64,000 bases of DNA from Paenibacillus_E allorhizoplanae (lineage in GTDB: Bacteria; Bacillota; Bacilli; Paenibacillales; NBRC-103111): assembly GCF_927798215.1 (NCBI RefSeq), contig NZ_CAKMMW010000006.1, positions 186,001 to 250,000 on the forward strand, given 5' to 3'. The notes under the pieces are model-generated. The model did not search any database. It was given only the letters and a program-made list of their open reading frames with translations, and was not told the DNA's origin. Shown here piece after piece: positions 39,307-46,808 of this stretch; position 1 is the first letter of the stretch; every line of letters begins with the position of its first letter. The position numbers and the translations under genes were made by a program.

Positions 39307-41355
39307 ATGAAGTACGAGCAAGTGGAAAGGAAAATGCCGGTTTCGTTAAAGGAGTCTATTTTAAGACAACCGTGGTGCTCTGCACTCCGTACGTCAGGGG
39401 ACTCTTTAGGAGAGATTCTCACGCAGCCTACTCACCTAGCTGAACTCTATCGTCAGCTTTCATCCGATGAGCAGCGTACGCTGCACCTAGTGATGTCGAC
39501 GTTCGGCTGTCTGCCTTTTACTAGCGAGAGGTTGGAAAAAGAAGCGGTGCTTCAAATGGCTGGTGCTCAAGTCAGTTTAGGGCTATGGGGACTTCGTCGT
39601 TATGGTGTCATTGTTGCTTTCCGTAAATCATGGGGAGAACAGTTGTATACGTTGCCTGAGGATGCATTCTCAGGGTGGCAGAGCCTAATATTTCCTACCG
39701 CATGGCCCGCCGGGCAAAATGAGTTAGACGAGTTAAGTGATCTCGATCTCAGCGACCGTATGGCAGATATGGATGAAGGCGTCCCTTCGAATCCACGGGG
39801 ACTCGCGCAGCAATTGTTTCATTGTATGGTCAGCTGTTCGCGGCAGTCCGAACTTTCTCTTACGAATAAAGGAACTTTACATAAGAAGCAGTTGCAGAAG
39901 ATTATAGAACATGTGAGTTTACCCCCAAGAATCCTCACGCAGTCAGGACTTACTTACGCATTCATGGACATGTATGATGAGCCGGCTGCATTGATGCTTG
40001 AATTGGGCATGCGGATGGGCTTTCTCTATAAAAATGAAGTGGGCAATCGGTTCCTATTCCATCATCGTAATTTCGAGCGTTGGCTTCAAAGCTCCTATGA
40101 ACACCAACAAACTCAATTGTATCGTATTTGGCGGCAGGCATTAATTCCAGCGCCGGTTTGGCTCGAGCATGGGATCTCATTCATGGATAAGGCGACTGAC
40201 TTACACTGGTACAGTTTTTCGGAGCTCATGCAAGCCGTGCTCTCTTGCTGCTCGATTGGACTTAAACCGATAGACGAGGTAGCTCTTCGTCAGGAGTTGA
40301 TGGCAGTTTGGATCAGGCCATTGTTTACATTTCGTTTTGTCGAATTGGCAGAAGATCAAGAGGGGGAACTTTGGTTCAGATGGCTGATCAAACCGCGGTT
40401 GATTACAGGTGAGGGTTCAGACTTTCATATCGAACGGACTCTCCAAACTGAACCCTCACTCTATGTTCAGCCCGATTTCGAAGTGCTTTTACCACCCAAT
40501 GCTTCTCTGCGCTTAGAGTGGGAAGTAGCTGCATTTGCTGACCTGCAGAACGCTGATCTCGTACGTACCTATCGTTTGACCAAAGAAAGCTTCGGGCGAG
40601 CGTTAGATCACGGTCTGAGGGCCTCAAACGTGATTCAAGTTCTGCGAGATCATGCTTATTACGATGTTCCAGAACAAGTAATCATCACCTTACAGCAGTG
40701 GGAGGAGCAGAAGGACAAGCTCTACCTAACGGATGTAACACTGCTTCGATGTCAAACAAATGAAGTAGCAGAAGCTTTGCTTCGGAATGAGAAGTGCCGC
40801 AATCTGCTCGGTGAGCGCCTGGGAGAAACTAATTTTATTATTTCACACGCGCATATTAAACATTTGACGAAATGCTTGGAAGCGATGGGGTTCCATCCCA
40901 ATCAAAGTACAATTCCGAATTTATGGAGTGATGAAGAGCTGGAGATTCCATCATGGAATGAGCTTCAATTAGGTCTCTGTTACTCTAAAGATACCATTCA
41001 ATTATATGAAATTGATCCGTATTTGCCGCGGCGGGAGGACTTATATCCAGATATGCAGCAAATTCCTATGAGTTGGATTAAAGAGTTACGCGACTATCAT
41101 GCCTCTACTCGAAAGGATATGATTCGTAAAGCTATCGAATGGAAAAGTGTACTGCAGTTGAGAAAAGAAGGACGCGACTGCTTCATTATCCCCCGCATGC
41201 TGCGCGAAGATCGAACAGGTTGGATTCTGGAGGGGTGGGAAGAATATGAGGAGATCGCTTGGACCAGCGAGGATTGGAAAGAGATGAAGCTCATATTACC
41301 AGGAATCAACGATGGATCTGTGAGAGAAAAGGAAGAAACTCTTGGCGAACTGTGA
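39307..41355 (+). CDS. Helicase-associated protein, partner of XPB
   Basis: 682 residues, cytoplasmic, no catalytic motifs visible. The N-terminal half is helical. Residues about 380-465 (beginning SLYVQPDFEVLLPP and including AAFADLQNADLVRTYRLT) align with the N-terminal accessory domain of the XPB protein encoded just upstream, the Helicase_C_3-type domain. The C-terminal part (about 540-680) is acidic and Trp-rich. Proteins with this domain sit next to bacterial XPB genes, so a role as subunit or regulator of the helicase is likely. The ATG follows GGAGG; spacing 17 bp from the XPB stop implies one transcript. Its nuclease or DNA-binding activity, if any, cannot be told. Confidence 0.82.
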   Translation: MKYEQVERKMPVSLKESILRQPWCSALRTSGDSLGEILTQPTHLAELYRQLSSDEQRTLHLVMSTFGCLPFTSERLEKEAVLQMAGAQVSLGLWGLRRYGVIVAFRKSWGEQLYTLPEDAFSGWQSLIFPTAWPAGQNELDELSDLDLSDRMADMDEGVPSNPRGLAQQLFHCMVSCSRQSELSLTNKGTLHKKQLQKIIEHVSLPPRILTQSGLTYAFMDMYDEPAALMLELGMRMGFLYKNEVGNRFLFHHRNFERWLQSSYEHQQTQLYRIWRQALIPAPVWLEHGISFMDKATDLHWYSFSELMQAVLSCCSIGLKPIDEVALRQELMAVWIRPLFTFRFVELAEDQEGELWFRWLIKPRLITGEGSDFHIERTLQTEPSLYVQPDFEVLLPPNASLRLEWEVAAFADLQNADLVRTYRLTKESFGRALDHGLRASNVIQVLRDHAYYDVPEQVIITLQQWEEQKDKLYLTDVTLLRCQTNEVAEALLRNEKCRNLLGERLGETNFIISHAHIKHLTKCLEAMGFHPNQSTIPNLWSDEELEIPSWNELQLGLCYSKDTIQLYEIDPYLPRREDLYPDMQQIPMSWIKELRDYHASTRKDMIRKAIEWKSVLQLRKEGRDCFIIPRMLREDRTGWILEGWEEYEEIAWTSEDWKEMKLILPGINDGSVREKEETLGEL

Positions 41356-41406
41356 TATGATAGAAGTGTTATAGACTTTTTCGCGAGGAAGGATGAGGTT
41401 GTCGTA

Positions 41407-41856
41407 ATGTTACAAACAATGGAAACAGAAACACTGGATATGTCGGCTATCCTTATGCAAGCCTACGATATGGGTGATATGATTAATTCTTCTGCGGAAG
41501 TTGCAGATTATTTATATTGGAAGACCGAGGTCGCGAACAGCAGAGAAGTGAAAGATTTGCAAGCGGTGTTTGCTAGGAAGAAAGATGCTTTTGAGGAGTG
41601 CGAGCGTTTTGGCCATTATCACCCGAGCTATCACGATGCCTTAGCAGCTGTGAATGAAGTGCAAGAGAAGCTGTTAGCTGTTGAAGCTGTTCGTAAGTAC
41701 AAAGAAGCTGAGGATCGCTTGGATGACTTGTTGTTCACCGTTTCAACGACGATTGCTCACGCGGTATCAGATTCGATTAAAGTGCCAAGCAATAACCCCT
41801 TGCCAACCGGCAAAGGCTGCAGCTCCGGTGGAAGCTGCAGTGGGAATTGCGGTTAA
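41407..41856 (+). CDS. ricF: YlbF/RicF family regulator
   Basis: 149 residues of the YlbF/YmcA family: a helical domain (MSAILMQAYDMGDMINSSAEV to ATTIAHAVSDSI) followed by a Cys-rich tail GKGCSSGGSCSGNCG with cysteines at 138, 144 and 148. In B. subtilis RicF joins RicA and RicT in a complex that carries iron-sulfur clusters, stimulates RNase Y processing and promotes competence, biofilm and sporulation. The tail here has three Cys able to contribute to such a cluster. GAGG is eight bases before the ATG. ylbG lies nearby at 42937, separated by an inverted asparaginase gene. Confidence 0.92.
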   Translation: MLQTMETETLDMSAILMQAYDMGDMINSSAEVADYLYWKTEVANSREVKDLQAVFARKKDAFEECERFGHYHPSYHDALAAVNEVQEKLLAVEAVRKYKEAEDRLDDLLFTVSTTIAHAVSDSIKVPSNNPLPTGKGCSSGGSCSGNCG

Positions 41857-41884
41857 TGTAAGGACTACTTCAAAAGCGGCGGCC

Positions 41885-42889
41885 TCACAGGCAGAAATCG
41901 GGGCGGATGCGTCCGACCTCGGTTCCTTGCCAGTTGTGAACGGCAGGTGTATGGAATTCCTTGAGCTCACTGACCTCGGTTTCCGAGAGATACCCTAGCT
42001 GCTTTAACGCCTCAGTGACTGCGGGATACAAGGCACGAATGTTACCATCTTCTACCTTTAAGACGAAGCCGATGGCTTGCTCAGGTATGGAGAGGGCGAA
42101 GATTCCTTCAGCGCCCATTTTGCCTATGACTCGACCTTTTGTAACCTCGATTAATCGCGTATCGAAGCGGTCGCTTCCTGCGAGGAATTGAGGATATTTT
42201 CGCACAGCATTGACAATTCTCTGGCAAGCGTTTGCACGCTCTGCAGATAGTCCTTGGGGGCTGCCCAATCGGGCAAAAGCGAGCGCGAGATGGTTGATCG
42301 GCATCCCAAACACAGGGACGCCACAGCCATCAATTCCGAGCTCCATCTGCTCTTTAGGCACATCTGACATAGCGCTCACAGCATCTAACATTAACACCTG
42401 AACAGGATGCTCAGGGCTCATGTAGGTATCTGGTGAAGCGCCAAGATGGCTGCTTAAGGATAGCATACCCGAATGTTTGCCCGAGCAATTGTTGTGCAAA
42501 GTTGACGGGGACTCTCCCCGTTCACGCATCGCCTGTGCAGTTGGCGCATGGTACGGCTCGTGCGCACCGCATTGCAGATGCTTGGCATGATACCCTAGCT
42601 TGCCTAGGATGCCGCGGGCCGTGCTCACATGCTCGGCTTCCCCATTGTGGGAAGCGCAGCATAAGGCAATTTCGGCCTCTGTCAGGCCGAAATGATCAGC
42701 CGCGCCGGATTCAATGACCGGCAAGGCTTGAATCAGCTTCGCCGTCGAACGGGCGAAGGTGAGCAGGTGCGGATCGCCTGCACCGTGCAGGAGCGTTCCT
42801 TGGTTATCGACAACAGCAAGGTGGATGCGATGTAAGCTTTCTGTTATATGTCCGCGAGACACGCGGACAATAGTGTCTGATGGCTTCAT
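41885..42889 (-). CDS. L-asparaginase II family protein
   Basis: 334 residues of the asparaginase II family typified by the Rhizobium etli enzyme, unrelated in fold to the usual asparaginases. Conserved stretches: RSTAKLIQALPVIESGAAD, ALCCASHNGEAEHV, LQCGAHEPYH, LHNNCSGKHSGML and IDGCGVPVFGMP, with Ser/Lys and Cys residues of the active site. It would hydrolyse L-asparagine to aspartate and ammonia. GGAG is about 12 bases upstream of the ATG on the minus strand. It is inserted in opposite orientation between ylbF and ylbG, which usually adjoin. The middle (42440-42790) is more GC-rich than its ends. Confidence 0.9.
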   Translation of the reverse strand: MKPSDTIVRVSRGHITESLHRIHLAVVDNQGTLLHGAGDPHLLTFARSTAKLIQALPVIESGAADHFGLTEAEIALCCASHNGEAEHVSTARGILGKLGYHAKHLQCGAHEPYHAPTAQAMRERGESPSTLHNNCSGKHSGMLSLSSHLGASPDTYMSPEHPVQVLMLDAVSAMSDVPKEQMELGIDGCGVPVFGMPINHLALAFARLGSPQGLSAERANACQRIVNAVRKYPQFLAGSDRFDTRLIEVTKGRVIGKMGAEGIFALSIPEQAIGFVLKVEDGNIRALYPAVTEALKQLGYLSETEVSELKEFHTPAVHNWQGTEVGRIRPDFCL

Positions 42890-42936
42890 GTTGTGAGATC
42901 ACTCCATACTAGGATTATTGAAAAGAGGTTGCAATC

Positions 42937-43200
42937 ATGATGATTGAGCGAAGCGGATTAATCATTTGGGTAAACGATATTAAAGCCGCCAGGAATTTGG
43001 AGCGGTTCGGTTCCCTTCATTACATATCCAAGAAAATGAATTATGCAGTTCTTTATATACATGCCAGCAAATTGGAAGAGACCACACGCAGCCTACTCAA
43101 GTTACCTTACGTCAAGAAGGTAGAGAAATCATATCGTAATGAAATTAAAACAGAGTATAGTAGTGACGTTCCTGACAAAACTAGATTTTACACGCTTTGA
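42937..43200 (+). CDS. ylbG: YlbG family protein (DUF2129)
   Basis: 87 residues with the family pattern: RSGLIIWVNDIKAARNLERFG, HYISKKMNYAVLYIH, and LLKLPYVKKVEKSYR with a C-terminal IKTEYSS. It is a small ferredoxin-like-fold cytoplasmic protein of unknown function, normally adjacent to ylbF. AAGAGGT lies seven bases before the ATG. Followed by an intrinsic terminator. Confidence 0.9.
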   Translation: MMIERSGLIIWVNDIKAARNLERFGSLHYISKKMNYAVLYIHASKLEETTRSLLKLPYVKKVEKSYRNEIKTEYSSDVPDKTRFYTL

Positions 43201-43217
43201 GGCTGTAGTGCAAAATG

Positions 43218-43250
43218 AAAGCTTCGTGAGAAGCTTTTTTCTTTTTTTTC
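43218..43250 (+). terminator. Intrinsic terminator after ylbG
   Basis: Stem AAAGCTTC-GTGA-GAAGCTTT followed by TTTTCTTTTTTTT. Confidence 0.9.
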
Positions 43251-43468
43251 TCATTATATGGACCTTGGTCGTTCTTGTTTGAATGACTTTGTTAGAAGTT
43301 TTCTCAATTTTCCGAAAATTAGGCATAGTTTGTTGTCTTCATAAATACTTATTAATAATTTTATATATTCTTCCATGGGAAAAAAAGTTATAATACAGTA
43401 AAATATAACTTACAGAACTTCTGGGAGTAGGTATTAAGTCCCATTTAAATAGGAAAGGGGATGTGATC

Positions 43469-43906
43469 ATGAAAGATAAGGTTATGGGGAGATGGAGTAC
43501 TTACGAACCATTCTTCGTACAGCTAGGTGATAAGAAAGTGGCGGATATCGTGATCACGAATCATGCTAAGCTGAGATGGAGCGATCGTATTTCTAGCGAT
43601 AACAATTCACTTGAGGAAATCTGCGCGTTTCTTTGGGAGAAGCTAAAAAATGATAGCATGGTCCCTTATTATCGGAACGAAGAAGACGTCTATCTGATTG
43701 ATGATGATTTGGTGGTTGTGGCCGAATTCTCCCATTTGGAGCATGAGACGGATCTTGTAGGCAATCCTCTGCACAAAATGATCATCGTTACCTTTCTTGG
43801 CAAAATGTCAGAGACCATGGAGCTGCGCGATTTGAAATCGTACTATTCCTGGTTGAGACACTCTCGTCGTATGACCTTAATCAAGAATAGTCGCAAGCGG
43901 CGCTAA
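43469..43906 (+). CDS. Conserved hypothetical protein, 145 aa
   Basis: I recognise no family. A basic start (MKDKVMGRWSTYEPF) is followed by VADIVITNHAKLRWSDRI, a helical stretch, an acidic strand (YLIDDDLVVVAEFSHLEHE) and KMIIVTFLGKMSETMELRD, ending in the strongly basic RRMTLIKNSRKRR. It is soluble. The mixed strand pattern with NHAKLRWSDRI is reminiscent of toxin/RelE-like or phage-type small folds, but no catalytic set is clear. ATG at 43469 has AAAGGGG eight bases upstream. It has its own spacer with a TATAAT at 43389-43394 and its own terminator, so it is monocistronic. Confidence 0.75.
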   Translation: MKDKVMGRWSTYEPFFVQLGDKKVADIVITNHAKLRWSDRISSDNNSLEEICAFLWEKLKNDSMVPYYRNEEDVYLIDDDLVVVAEFSHLEHETDLVGNPLHKMIIVTFLGKMSETMELRDLKSYYSWLRHSRRMTLIKNSRKRR

Positions 43907-43921
43907 TCATGTCATTGAGCA

Positions 43922-43958
43922 GAGTATGTCTGGAGCTAGGGCAGACATACTCTTTTTT
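43922..43958 (+). terminator. Intrinsic terminator after hypothetical gene
   Basis: Perfect stem GAGTATGTCTG / CAGACATACTC followed by TTTTTTG. Confidence 0.93.
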
Positions 43959-44020
43959 GCCGTCTTGATGGACTGTACGGGTTCGATTTCATATAATGGA
44001 GCAAAGAGAGGCGGTATATC

Positions 44021-44932
44021 ATGGCACTTAATTTTCATCAATTACACATTTTCTATACCGTAGCGGAAAAAGGTAGTTTCTCACATGCAGCCGGTGCGTT
44101 ACATATGACACAGCCTGCCGTGACGATGCAGGTACAGTCACTTGAAGATTACTTTGGTGTGAAACTCTTTCATCGCAGCACTAAGAAGATCGAACTTTCC
44201 GAAGCGGGACGAGCTTTGCTGCCATTTGCCAAAAATAGCATTGAGCTTATTCGGGACACCGATGTCGCGATGTCGAAATTTACAATGATGATCGAAGGGC
44301 GGCTACAACTAGGCGCCAGCTTAACGATGGGGGAGTACATTTTACCGCGGCTTCTTGGCCCCTTCAGCAAGGATTACCCGAATATCTCTGTTTCAATGAA
44401 AGTAATGAATACAGCACAAATCTTGGATGAAGTGCTTAGTCATCAACTCAATTTCGGCCTTGTTGAGGCACCTATTCATCATCCGGATGTTCATACCGAA
44501 CCAATTCTTAGCGATGAGCTGAAACTAATTGTCCCTTCGGATCATCCGCTAGCAGATGCCCCGGTCGTTACGCTGGAAGAATTATTGAAGTATCCGTTTG
44601 TTCTGCGTGAACAGGGCTCAGGTACTCGGAGAGTCATGGAGGAGGAATTCGCTCGCTGCAACATGGATTGCTCCTCGATGAAGATTGTAATGGAGCTAGG
44701 AAGCACTGGAGCCATCAAATCAGCTGTTGAAGCGGGATTAGGGATTTCTATTCTTTCGCAATCGTCCGTGAAGCATGAGGTAACACTAGGCCTTTTTAAA
44801 GTGAAGAAAATCGAGAATATCGTGTTTGAGCGCAGCTTTTATGCGATTTATTTAAACTCGACCTTGCTGCCTATTTCGGCCGTAAGCTTCATGACGTTCT
44901 TGAGACAAGAAGATTTAAGTCGTTTTCTATAA
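44021..44932 (+). CDS. LysR-family transcriptional regulator (CysL-like)
   Basis: 303 residues. The helix-turn-helix HIFYTVAEKGSFSHAAGALHMTQPAVTMQVQSLE (given in two parts: FYTVAEKGSFSHAAGALHM and TQPAVTMQVQSLE) is followed by the effector domain, with LGASLTMGEYILPRLLGPF and FVLREQGSGTRRVMEEEF. It resembles Bacillus CysL (YwfK) and related selenium/sulfur regulators, but the effector is not readable from sequence. GAGAGGCGG lies upstream of the ATG. The next gene starts 17 bp downstream on the same strand, so the regulator is probably cotranscribed with the PHP phosphoesterase. Confidence 0.9.
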   Translation: MALNFHQLHIFYTVAEKGSFSHAAGALHMTQPAVTMQVQSLEDYFGVKLFHRSTKKIELSEAGRALLPFAKNSIELIRDTDVAMSKFTMMIEGRLQLGASLTMGEYILPRLLGPFSKDYPNISVSMKVMNTAQILDEVLSHQLNFGLVEAPIHHPDVHTEPILSDELKLIVPSDHPLADAPVVTLEELLKYPFVLREQGSGTRRVMEEEFARCNMDCSSMKIVMELGSTGAIKSAVEAGLGISILSQSSVKHEVTLGLFKVKKIENIVFERSFYAIYLNSTLLPISAVSFMTFLRQEDLSRFL

Positions 44933-44949
44933 GAAGGACGGGGGATTGA

Positions 44950-45789
44950 ATGGAAGCAGACTTACATTCACATACAACAGCTTCAGACGGGACGCAGTCG
45001 CCGAGAGCGAACGTCCAAATGGCTCTAAACGCAGGATTAGGAGCAATTGCAATTACCGATCATGATACGATTTCGGGGGTAGCGGAAGCACTTGCGGCAG
45101 GCTTGGAATTGGGCATTGTCGTTGTTCCTGGCGTTGAAATTTCAACGGTTGCAAATGGCCAGGACATTCATATTCTGGGTTATTACATGAACATTGAAGA
45201 TGAACAATTTCTACAACGCTTGTCGTCTTTACGTGAAACAAGGGATACTCGCAATGAGATGATTATTGCACGACTACAAGAACTTGGCATCGACATTACG
45301 ATGGAGGAAGTTCTCAAAGAAGTTGCCAATGTGAAGCGCAAAGGTGATACAGTTGGCCGACCGCATATTGCTGCAGTGCTCATGAATAAAGGCTATGTGA
45401 GTACGATAACGGAAGCTTTCGATCGCTATTTGGCTACTGGTGCGGCTGCTTTCGCCAATCCACCTCGTATTGAGCCGGCAACGGCGATTACGTGGATTCA
45501 TGAAGCTGGCGGCAAAGCGGTACTTGCACACCCAGGTATTTATCACGATGACGCTCTAGTAGAGGTCATTACTTCACAGGGATTAGATGGGATTGAAGTG
45601 TATCATGCCGATCATTCGCCAGAAGATGAAGAAAGATATAGGCTTCTTGCAGAGCGTAAGGGGCTGCTGATCACGGCAGGCTCTGATTTCCATGGCGTAC
45701 GTGGTGATACTGCTTTCCACGGGGCTATCGGCTCGAAACGCATCGGCATGGATGTCGTGGAACTTTTACAGTCAAGCCTACGCTTATGA
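44950..45789 (+). CDS. PHP-domain phosphoesterase (TrpH/RNase AM-like)
   Basis: 279 residues. PHP metal-binding motifs: ADLHSHTTASDG near the N-terminus, AITDHDT about 25 residues later, the VVPGVEIST motif, and C-terminal HPGIYHDD and TAGSDFHG. The E. coli relative (TrpH/RnmA/YciV) is a 5'-3' exonuclease and 3',5'-nucleoside bisphosphate phosphatase; others are 5'-nucleotidases. It is a cytoplasmic metal-dependent hydrolase. The start at 44950 follows ACGGGGG. A 9-bp inverted repeat lies directly after the stop, before galU. Confidence 0.9.
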   Translation: MEADLHSHTTASDGTQSPRANVQMALNAGLGAIAITDHDTISGVAEALAAGLELGIVVVPGVEISTVANGQDIHILGYYMNIEDEQFLQRLSSLRETRDTRNEMIIARLQELGIDITMEEVLKEVANVKRKGDTVGRPHIAAVLMNKGYVSTITEAFDRYLATGAAAFANPPRIEPATAITWIHEAGGKAVLAHPGIYHDDALVEVITSQGLDGIEVYHADHSPEDEERYRLLAERKGLLITAGSDFHGVRGDTAFHGAIGSKRIGMDVVELLQSSLRL

Positions 45790-45793
45790 AGCG

Positions 45794-45843
45794 AGTTTTG
45801 AGCTTGCAATTTGACACTTCGCTTGCACCGGTTACTCAAAACT
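45794..45843 (+). repeat. Hairpin between PHP gene and galU
   Basis: Perfect arms AGTTTTGAG (45794-45802) and CTCAAAACT (45835-45843), with inner TGCAA/TTGCA. It is followed by TTTT and then the galU ribosome site AGGAGG. A TTGACA at 45811 lies in the loop region with no convincing -10. Could be a weak terminator or a translational control hairpin. Confidence 0.5.
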
Positions 45844-45859
45844 TTTAGGAGGATCTTTC

Positions 45860-46738
45860 ATGAAAAAAATTCGTAAAGCCATTATCCCCGCCGCGGGACT
45901 TGGTACTCGTTTCTTGCCCGCAACCAAGGCGCAGCCAAAGGAAATGCTGCCCATTGTTGACAAACCAGCTATTCAGTACATTGTAGAAGAAGCGATCGAG
46001 TCCGGCATTGAGGATATTATCATCGTTACAGGGCGTAACAAACGCGCGATCGAGGATCATTTTGATAAATCTGTAGAGCTTGAGATGATGCTTGAAGAAA
46101 AAGGCAGCACACAGCTGCTGGAGATTGTGAAATCGGTGTCTAATCTAGCGGATGTTCATTACATTCGTCAGAAGCAGCCGCTTGGCTTGGGTCACGCTAT
46201 TCTCTGCGCGCGCAAATTTATTGGAGATGAGCCATTCGCTGTATTACTTGGGGATGATATTCTTCAATCTTCTCCGCCAGGGCTTAAACAGATGATGGAT
46301 ATTTATGAGCAGACGGAAACCTCCGTCATCGCGGTTCAAGAGGTGCCTTGGGCTGATGTTAGCAAATATGGGATCGTTTCTCCTGCGACGAGTTACGAGA
46401 ACTATCGATTGATTGAGGATCTGGTAGAGAAGCCTGATCGTGATCAAGCGCCTTCGAATTTAGCAGTAATTGGCCGTTATATCATTATGCCGGAAATTTT
46501 CCGCATTTTGGAGCGTCAAGAGCCTGGCCGCGGCGGTGAAATTCAATTAACGGATGCACTGCGTGTGCTGAACAAGGAACAGCAGATGGCGGCTTACCTG
46601 ATGCAAGCGAAGCGCTACGACGTTGGGGACAAGCTGGGGTATATTGAAGCAACCATTGAACTCGCCTTACAGCGTCCGGATTTGCAAGAACAAGTAAAGG
46701 CTTATTTACTGTCATTAATTAAGCAATGGGACTTGTAG
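45860..46738 (+). CDS. galU: UTP-glucose-1-phosphate uridylyltransferase
   Basis: Makes UDP-glucose for teichoic acid, glycolipid and exopolysaccharide synthesis (Bacillus gtaB). 292 residues with the nucleotidyltransferase start KAIIPAAGLGTRFLPATKA, PKEMLPIVDKPAIQYIVEEA, GLGHAILCA, FAVLLGDDI and RGGEIQLTDAL. AGGAGG precedes the ATG by about seven bases. Downstream is a bidirectional terminator; upstream is a hairpin just before the ribosome site. There is no exopolysaccharide cluster adjacent in this window. Confidence 0.96.
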   Translation: MKKIRKAIIPAAGLGTRFLPATKAQPKEMLPIVDKPAIQYIVEEAIESGIEDIIIVTGRNKRAIEDHFDKSVELEMMLEEKGSTQLLEIVKSVSNLADVHYIRQKQPLGLGHAILCARKFIGDEPFAVLLGDDILQSSPPGLKQMMDIYEQTETSVIAVQEVPWADVSKYGIVSPATSYENYRLIEDLVEKPDRDQAPSNLAVIGRYIIMPEIFRILERQEPGRGGEIQLTDALRVLNKEQQMAAYLMQAKRYDVGDKLGYIEATIELALQRPDLQEQVKAYLLSLIKQWDL

Positions 46739-46762
46739 CAGTGGTGATTTACCTAGAGAATA

Positions 46763-46802
46763 GAAAAACCTATCGAGAATTATTCTCTTGATAGGTTTTT
46801 TA
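46763..46802. terminator. Bidirectional terminator between galU and rqcH
   Basis: Stem AAAAACCTATC / GATAGGTTTTT with inner GAGAAT/ATTCTC; A-run left and T-run right. Confidence 0.9.
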
Positions 46803-46808
46803 GTATGT

